From positions 1 through 35,971 of the forward strand of contig NW_026971533.1 of assembly GCF_963678635.1 (NCBI RefSeq): 35,971 nt of DNA. Direction: 5' to 3'. A program made the translations under genes and the position numbers. Source of the stretch: Symsagittifera roscoffensis. Taxonomy: Eukaryota; Xenacoelomorpha; Acoela; Convolutidae. Below the pieces are notes generated by a model. The model worked only from the letters and a program-made list of their open reading frames with translations. It ran no database searches and was not told the origin of the DNA. This document shows positions 28,484-35,971 of this stretch, in pieces (the first letter of the stretch is position 1; every line of letters begins with the position of its first letter).

Positions 28484-29675
28484 TTTTGTATCGATATTTG
28501 TCTTCTCTGTTAACAAGACTTGTTTTTGAAAAACCTTTAGTTGTTTGAAATTGTAAGATAAAAAATCAAGCCTTGTCATCAACATTCTACCTGAATCTTT
28601 GGAATCCATCAAGATGACAGCTGTTTCATACTAAACAATGCTTTCACACCAGTTTGGCTACAGCAACTTACGAAATGATGTAAGTGCCATTTTGTAGTTT
28701 CAATGCATTTCGATAAACGTCAATTAAGTTGTGTTATTTTAATCTGGAGCGACTAACATAGACATGTTTAAATTACGAATATAAAACTTGTTATGATTTC
28801 TTGTACTAATTGTGTTTGGAAATTTCATTTTGGCGAAATGAAGTTGTGAGCCTCGATGCAGAAAGACTTGCTATTTATTTCAAAGACAAAAAGCGTATGA
28901 ATTTTAACCCTTATCAAAAAAAGCTCTATCAACTAATTAAGTCTTGAATTTAAATAAAGTGTCTACTGACTGTTTATCTGATTACACTATTGCTTCACTT
29001 CTTTCGGTTTTTAAGTTTGATTCAGTATTATGATTTTTCAAATGAAAACCATTGAAATTTTGTGATTTTTAGAGATTGATCAATCATCCTTCATTTATAC
29101 AATATCTGCCATGTAAACTTTGATCGCTTACCGTCTTCAGCTCTGCCAGCAGCATTCCATTTTCAACCATTCTTCTATCGATCGTGTTCATCTGCGCGGT
29201 CAATGATTCTCCTCAATAAACCATAAAATTTTTCTGATAATTTGGTTTTCGTAATAATTTTCTCTATGAGCAACAGTTTGTCAAACACTTTGGATTTCAT
29301 GCGGTTGCCAATTGGACTTATTGTATGCTGCTTCCATCGACAAATTTTTGTAGAAACTTGAAAACTGGTCTTTCCTGTTACAATTTTAGTACATTTGCAT
29401 GGTCAATGACTGCAGATAAATTGAAATTAAAATAGATGATGCATTTGCTATTTTTTGAAATTGTTTTGTTCGTACTAAGGATACCTGGAATATGAAATAT
29501 TTCGAGAAAAAATTTTAAAAATTTATCAATTTGTTTTGCAACTCAAGAAAATGAAAACGACAATCATTATAGTAACTGGTTGATTATACTAGAATTTTCT
29601 TGAAACCTAAGAAGAAAGATAAGAAAAGTTTAGATGGAATTACTTAAATGATTCTAAAAAAAATACAATAAACGA
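28484..29675. other. Non-coding body of the 2.95-kb unit, copy 1
   Basis: AT-rich sequence without a recognisable gene. CAGCTCTGCCAGCAGCATTC near 29140 is the only GC-richer patch and reads openly for too short a distance to call. The equivalent in copy 2 is about 31439-32620. Confidence 0.35.
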
Positions 29676-30490
29676 TTACACAGATAGTCAAACATACATA
29701 CACCAACAAAACACATAAAGTTACAAACTTGTATACACATAAAAACATAAATACATTTGCATAAGTTACAAACTTACATGTATACTTACAAGATATAGTG
29801 ATACATATTTTCTTACACATACTTACATATACACATACTGCATTCATATATACAAACATAATACCTAAACACAAACTTTTATACATAAATACATACATAC
29901 TACACATACATACATACATACATACAAACTTGCATACATACATAAATAAATACATATTACATATTTACATACAAATATAAATGGTTACTTAAAAAACATA
30001 CATACATACAAACTACATCCATACATGCAAAAATACGTAAATATATACATACATACATTCAAATATAAAATCTTACTTTAATACATTATTACAAACATAC
30101 AAACAAAATAACATACATACAAACCAACCTAAAAGTATACGCTTATACACACAACCATAATTACATGCATGCATACATACATTTGGATATGAAAACATAT
30201 GAACATAGACATACAGAGTCTTACTTAATAACCTTCATACAAACAGACATACAAAAAGTTATACATACACACATACTTAAATACATACATAAATACAAAC
30301 ATGCATGCATGCATACATACATACATACATACATACATACACATATACATACATACATACATACATGAATACATACCTGAATACATCGAAACAAACGTAG
30401 ATCCCGACAGAAATACATAAATTGATATATTTTTACAAACCTCCACACACATTCATAAGTAGAATGCAAACAAACTATCATACATAAAAA
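29676..30490. repeat. CATA-type tetranucleotide microsatellite, copy 1
   Basis: Runs of ATAC/CATA repeats, pure in places (about 30308-30365) and eroded elsewhere (ACATACAAAC, ACATAAATAC). They produce open frames of Tyr-Ile-His-Thr repeats on + and Met-Tyr-Val-Cys repeats on - (29644-29955, 29798-29980, 30165-30368, 30221-30481, 30225-30452). These are not genes. Confidence 0.9.
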
Positions 30491-31381
30491 AGTATGTGCA
30501 AACAGACAAAAATTTTTTTACATCTTGCTAACCTTCTTTTAAACCTACAATCAGTTATACGAACAAATTTGCTTACACAGACGCAAAGTTTTTACTTAAT
30601 ATTTCTATTGACCTACAAAATACAACCACATGTAAACATCAAACCAACATACATTCATATCACACTTTCAAGACGAATATATACACACAATTTTAAAGAG
30701 AAAACAATTTTAAAGACTTCAGGAAAACGTTTAGTACGTCTGATTAACTTTATTGTGCAAACTGAATTTTTGAAAATATTCATCGAAGCGGACCTAAAAA
30801 CGAGGGGAAAACTGTTTTTTATGTGTTGATAGATGATAGATACGACAAAACAGAGCGACTATCAAATACAGCAGTTGAAAACATATTTGCGACTTTTAAG
30901 AGAAGCAGTTTATCAAATTAGAGCAAATTCAATCGAAAAAGCTGGAAGACAAACTAAAACAAGGTATGGATAGAAAATCAAAACTCTATATGAATTCAGG
31001 GTTATACATTAAGCATCCAAAATTTTTGCTTTTTCCATTAAAAAAATATGCAATTAAATAACTGTTTAATTTGGTACTACAATCTGATCGGTTTTTATCA
31101 GTATCTTGTAGTTAATGTCAAGTTAGACTTAACTAGAGCCTCTTTTCAAAATTTTGGAGCGCTATCAATTATCATTCATTAACCCTTCTCTCAAAAAATT
31201 AATCTTTGAATTTTTAAAATTTAAATCTGACCTTTTGCCTGTTTGCCTGATCACGCTATTGCCTTTCAAACTACGGTGGCTTTTTGACCCAATTCTAAGA
31301 TTACGCATCTACAACTAATTGTGATAGTAAGAGTTCGACCTTTCTTTCAATATATGTTTGAGGTGATAAAAGCTTTCGCAT

Positions 31382-31438
31382 TCACGCGTTGATCACTAGC
31401 AGGATCAAAACAAGTAGCATCATGCTATGTCCTCTCAT
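31382..31438 (-). CDS. Signal-peptide-like tiny frame, copy 2
   Basis: This is the duplicate of the frame at 28427-28483: MRGHSMMLLVLILLVINA and TGA. The only amino-acid change is Thr to Leu, in the hydrophobic core, and keeps its character. No following exon is recognised. Confidence 0.25.
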   Translation of the reverse strand: MRGHSMMLLVLILLVINA

Positions 31439-32619
31439 TTTTGTATAGATATTTGTCTTCTCTGTTAACAAGGTTTGTTTTTGAAAAACCTTTAGTTGTT
31501 TGAAATTGTAAGATAAAAAATCAAGCCTTGTCATCAACATTCTACCTGAATCTTTGGAATCTATCAGGATGACAGCTTTTTCATACTAAACAATGCTTTC
31601 ACACCATTTTGGCTACAGCAACTTACGAAATGATGTAAGTGCCATTTTGTAGTTTCAATGCATTTCGATAAACGTCAATTACGTTGTGTTATTTTAATCT
31701 GGAGCGACTAACATAGACATGTTTAAATTACGAATATAAAACTTGTTATGATTTCTTGTACTAATTGTGTTTGGAAATTTCATTTTGGGGAAATGAAGTT
31801 GTGAGCCTCGATGCAGAAAGACTTGCTATTTATTTCAAAGACAAAAGGCGTATGAATTTTAACCCTTATCAAAAAAAACTCTATCAACTAATTAAGTCTT
31901 GAATTTAAATAAAGTGTCTACTGACTGTTTATCTGATTACACTATTGCTTCACTTCTTTCGGTTTTTAAGTTTGATTCAGTATTATGATTTTTCAAATGA
32001 AAACCATTAAAATTTTGTGATTTTTAGAGATTGATCAATCATCCTTCATTTATACAATATCTGCCATGTAAACTTTGATCGCTTACCGTCTTCAGCTCTG
32101 CCAGCAGCATTCCATTTTCAACCATTCTTCTATCGATCGTGTTCATCTGCGCGGTCAATGATTCTCCTCAATAAACCATAATATTTTTCTGATAATTTTG
32201 TTATCGTAATAATTTTCTCTATGAGCAACAGTTTGTCAAACACTTTGGATTTCATGCGGTTGCCAATTGGACTTGTTGTTCGCTGCTTCCATCGACAAAT
32301 TTTTGTAGAAACTTGAAAACTGGTCTTTCCTGTTACAATTTAAGTACTTTTGCATGGTCAATGACTGCAGATAAATTGAAATTAAAATAGATGATGCATT
32401 TGCTATTTTTTGAAATTGTTTTGTTCGTACTAAGGATACCTGGAATATGAAATATTTCGAGAAAAATTTTTAAAAATTTATCAATTTGTTTTGCAACTCA
32501 AGAAAATGAAAACGACAATCATTATAGTATCTGGTTGATTATACTAGAATTTTCTTGAAACCTAAGAAGAAAGATAAGAAAAGTTTGGATGGAATTACTT
32601 AAATGATTCTAAAAAAAAT

Positions 32620-33435
32620 ACAAAAAAACGATTACACAGATAGTCAAACATACATACCTCAACAAAACATATAAAGTTACAAACTTGTATACACATAAAA
32701 ACATAAATACATCTGCATGAGTTACAAACTTACATGTATACTTACAAGATATAGTGATACATATTTTCTTGCACATACTTACATATACACATACTGCATT
32801 CTTACATACAAACATAATACATAAACACAAACTTACATACATAAATACATACATACTACACATACATACATACATACATACAAACTTGCATACATACAAA
32901 AATAAATACATATTACATATTTACATACAAATATAAATGGTTACTTAAAAAACATACATACATACAAACTACATCAATACATGCAAAAATACGTAAATAT
33001 ATACATACATACATTCAAATATAAAATCTTACTTTAATACATTATTACAAACATACAAACAAAATAACATACATACAAATCAACCTAAAAGTATACGCTT
33101 ATACACACAACCATAATTACATGCATGCATACATACATTTGGATATGAAAACATATGAACATAGACATACAGAGTCTTACTTAATAACATTCATACAAAC
33201 AGACATACAAAAAGTTATACATACACACATACTTAAATACATACATAAATACAAACATGCAATGATGCATACATACATACATACATACATACACATATAC
33301 ATACATACATACATACATGAATACATACCTGAATACATCGAAACAAACGTAGATCCCGACAGAAATACATAAATTGATATATTTATACAAACCTCCACAC
33401 ACATTCATAAGTAGAATGCAAACAAACTATCATAC
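32620..33435. repeat. CATA-type tetranucleotide microsatellite, copy 2
   Basis: This is the duplicate of 29676-30490 with a slightly shorter pure run (about 33270-33317) and small differences such as AATGATGCAT where copy 1 has ATGCATGCATGC. Open frames at 32609-32911, 32754-32936, 33121-33372, 33177-33404 and 33181-33408 are repeat translations and not genes. Confidence 0.9.
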
Positions 33436-33641
33436 ATAAAAAAGTATGTGCGAACAGACAAAAAAAGTTTTACATCTTGCTAACCTTCTTTTAAACCTAC
33501 AATCAGTTGTACGAACAAATTTGCTTACACAGACGCAAAGTTTTTACTTATTATTTCTATTGACCTACAAAATACAACCACATGTAAACATCAAACCAAC
33601 ATACATTCATATCACACTTTCAAGACGAATATATACACACA

Positions 33642-35513
33642 TTCAGACAAAAAGAATCACGCATTACAGACTGGCATTCATACGTATATACATACAATCA
33701 TATATACATGCCTTTCTTGCTCATATATGATCAAGCATTAAGTACTTGCCTGCAAATAGACATGGATCGAGCTACTCATGTGTACACGATTTCCTTTTAA
33801 ACAGACACAACTTTAATCATAATGCCGTACATTTTTATAAACAAGCAAGTTTTAATTGATTGTAGACTTAAGAATATACATTCCTACAAAAACAAATTTT
33901 ACATCTTTTGCTCAGTCAAGCAGAATTGCAGTCAAGAGTTCTTACTTGAATGAAAACATACAAATATACACAAACTTTTCAACTACTCAAATGAATACAT
34001 ACATGACAAATTACATACACGCATGCTAAAAGCTGTACACTTTTATAGATAACTACCATCATTAATACCCACATACTCACAGCATATATGCATACACATT
34101 TACTATGCAAATAGTATCTTGTTAAAGTTTCAAGAAAAACTAGCAATATTAGAAAAAATCAAGTTGGATTATAGTTATTCTTTTAGTTATAATTAATTTG
34201 GTTTCACAAGAACATAAGCATGAAAACATACTCATACATACAGAAACATCAACGTGCATTCATACACGCATGCATAAAAGATATTTACATGCATTTGTTT
34301 ATGGATAACTATAAATATTGACTCAAAAATATATTCATTAAGTTATGCATATTTCCATATATAGAATTAAATACAGTCAAACCTACATGCATGATTTTTT
34401 ATTTTTACAATGCAAATTTCACACGCCGAGATATTCAATGACAGGCCAGCTGTCATTTTTCAGCCAAGTAATCTCCACGATTTGGCAATTTCTTTTCCTC
34501 TTTGAAAAAATAAAAACTGGTGATAAACAATTTTGTATTATGTCTGATATCCCAAACTAATAGTCCAACAGTATCAAACCTGAGCTCAAAAATTGACCAG
34601 TGAGTCGTGAGAAGCATTTTAGTTGTCGTTAGAAAAATTTCATGAATACTAAATTGCATAGGATGGGAAACTTTTCAAACAAATTGCTGAAAAAGTTTTG
34701 TTGGACGGTCCGAAGAGAGTCGTTTCACATATCAAAAGACTGCTTTCAACTAAATATTTAGTTTTGTATGAAACTTTAACACAATGAAAGTTTTAGATCG
34801 AATCAAAAATTTTAGCCATTGTTCTAGGATTTGTAATTGAAAAAAGCATGTTTTTTGATTCAATTGTTGGTTCTATAGTTTGATATGTCTTCAGATGAAT
34901 ATTAGACTGCAAATTAACCATAGACCAATGTACAATGACTAGATTTGTACATTATGTTGCTTTCTTGTGAATCCGTCAAAAAGTTAAGAAGTTGTTCGAA
35001 AAATGTAATTATTTTTGAAAAATCTATCAATTAGAGTTTCAACTGTTTTTTTTTTCATTTTTGCCCTGTATTTTTGCAGTTTCAATGGTCTGAGCTATAG
35101 TACTTTTGAAAATTAATTTCAACTATGTTAAAATAATGTTAAAAGGTATGTTCTTGAAAACGAAAAGTTGTTCTAAGCTAATGTTCAAAACTCTGTGATG
35201 TTCAACTCATTTTTTTTGTCTCAATCAGAATAAAAACTTTTCGGAAAACTTTAAATTTGCGCAAATAAAACAACCAAAACTTTTTTTGCAATTTTAAATA
35301 TCCTAGAACAACCTTTTTTCAGACGTGAATCCAAATTGCAAGAGTAAAGAGAAAAATGTTCTTTTATTTTTTGTTTTGTTTAAATTAGGTTACAAAACAA
35401 ACAGCCAAGCATTAAGTATTAAAATCAACTCAACTATCAGAACAAAGTAGCACAAAACAGGCTGGAAGTTTTTCATATTGGCTCGACGTATAACAGAGAT
35501 TGATGCAATCTGA
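33642..35513. other. Non-coding DNA right of the duplications
   Basis: Sparse ACATAC words continue to about 34300 (for example near 33990 and 34225), probably older microsatellite remains. From 34300 to 35513 the sequence is AT-rich. Open frames of 68-71 codons at 34345-34560 (+) and 34453-34659 (-) overlap each other on opposite strands and have no recognised domain. Confidence 0.4.
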
Positions 35514-35825
35514 TCATTTATTATTCTTTTTGGGAGCAATTGGGGTTTCTATTTGGCTAAAATCGGTTGTCTCCGACTGCACCAAGGGCTCACTGTTGGA
35601 CTGGTATCTGCAGCGAGAGTAACAAGGTGAAGCTGGTGGCACGATTCCTAGGCCGATTCGGGCCTCTCGATTTTCTGGAGAGATCCAAGTTGGTTCTACC
35701 ACAGAGGAACGCTATCATGAGGAGATGACCAAATCTAGATCTTTGATTAGCATAACTTTGGATGCTTGCGCTGAATCGATGATATAACCTCCAATGATCA
35801 AAAATTCATCTTTTTTGATGGGCTT
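35514..35825 (-). pseudogene. Coding-like segment with two adjacent in-frame stops
   Basis: On the - strand a frame open from 35825 to 35718 reads KKDEFLIIGGYIIDS, then ASKVMLIKDLDLVISS, after which TGA and TAG follow directly (35717-35712). The same phase then stays open for 65 codons to TGA at 35516-35514: VVEPTWISPENREARIG, a Pro/Cys/Tyr part, and a Ser/Thr-rich end with PIAPKKNNK. The hydrophobic-GG-Y pattern recalls a kelch repeat blade, but one blade is too little for assignment. An AATAAA word overlaps the final stop, suiting a transcript end. Either the first part is the true C-terminus, or nonsense changes broke a longer gene. Exons to the right would lie partly beyond the window. 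Confidence 0.4.
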
Positions 35826-35971
35826 TTAATCCAAATTTCGAAAATAATTAAAAATTTGATTGGAAATTAGGTGATTAAGAGTGATCCATTTATCATTATT
35901 TGATGATGCTGTGTGTGAGTGTGTTTAAAATATAATTTCTTATGTTTGCTCATGTGTTCAAGTTTTTATTT
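35826..35971. other. Right edge
   Basis: Too short to interpret. GGATTAAAAG just above the coding-like segment (- strand) could be a weak acceptor, with TTTCGAAATTATTTTC-like intron sequence farther to the right. Confidence 0.25.

Larger units (their letters stand above)
27757..30693. repeat. 2.95-kb tandem duplication, copy 1
   Basis: From CAATTTTAAAGACTTCAGG at 27757 the sequence recurs at 30705 with an offset of about 2948 bp and few differences. The unit starts inside the terminal exon (27587-27799) and contains the exon's last ~45 bases, a coding-like segment with a GTATGG donor, a small signal-peptide frame on the - strand, AT-rich DNA, and at its right end a CATA-type microsatellite. 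Copy 1 ends in CGAATATATACACACA at about 30677-30692. Confidence 0.9.
30694..33641. repeat. 2.95-kb tandem duplication, copy 2
   Basis: The second copy runs from about 30701, a GAGAAAACAATTTTAAAG junction, to CGAATATATACACACA near 33627-33641, where similarity stops. The junction ATTTTAAAGAGAAAACAATT at 30692-30711 shows a short repeated TTTTAAAG that could mark the crossover. The copy repeats the exon end (TAA at about 30745-30747), the possible donor-bearing exon, now frameshifted, and the signal-peptide-like frame (31382-31438 on -). Substitutions are sparse, so it is younger than, or has been homogenised more than, the 1.14-kb pair. Confidence 0.9.

Noticed and set aside
29644-33408. Tyr-Ile-His-Thr and Met-Tyr-Val-Cys repeat proteins
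   Set aside because: Direct translations of CATA tetranucleotide repeats in all phases, present in both duplicated copies.

Overview
The window is AT-rich, gene-poor animal DNA. Evidence for an animal: a metazoan-type rhodopsin-class GPCR exon, GT-AG introns with a TTTTCAG-type acceptor, a large decayed Ty3/gypsy LTR-type retroelement, and long tetranucleotide microsatellites. The species cannot be named from the sequence. An invertebrate with short introns, such as an appendicularian tunicate or a nematode, fits best (inference). No rRNA, tRNA, CRISPR array or intact protein-coding gene of ordinary length was found.

Layout. 1-7.4 kb is repeat DNA: a degenerate ~54-bp tandem array in blocks between ~1.0 and 5.4 kb, interrupted by at least one ~1.1-kb terminal-inverted-repeat (TIR) element at 3820-4937, then a GCGAC-rich minisatellite and a ~140-bp imperfect repeat. 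About 7.4-21.5 kb is strongly A/C-rich and G-poor on the + strand and holds one long + strand retroelement: leader, gag (matrix/capsid-like, then an Arg/Ser/Asn-rich tail), protease, reverse transcriptase, RNase H, integrase. Beyond the end of pol lie two further decayed reading frames (18576-19788 and 19776 to ~21500) that overlap by 13 nt and that I cannot assign; the second opens with a hydrophobic N-terminus and may be envelope-like. All frames carry stops and frameshifts, and catalytic residues of reverse transcriptase and integrase are missing, so the copy is dead. No LTR pair was found.

22.4-23.6 kb is a second ~1.17-kb TIR element whose ends resemble those of the first; it encloses an intron-bearing coding fragment on the - strand. 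24.1-24.9 kb has fragments of a - strand membrane-receptor gene. 25.3-33.6 kb is made of two adjacent tandem duplications (about 1.14 kb x2, then 2.95 kb x2). They meet inside a likely terminal exon at 27587-27799; the larger unit carries CATA-type microsatellite DNA. The right end (35.5-35.8 kb) has a short - strand coding-like segment with two consecutive in-frame stops.

The most interesting points are the TIR family with a paralogous empty site inside a tandem array, its second member carrying spliced-gene sequence, the unassigned 3' frames of the retroelement, and the paired tandem duplications that break the same exon.
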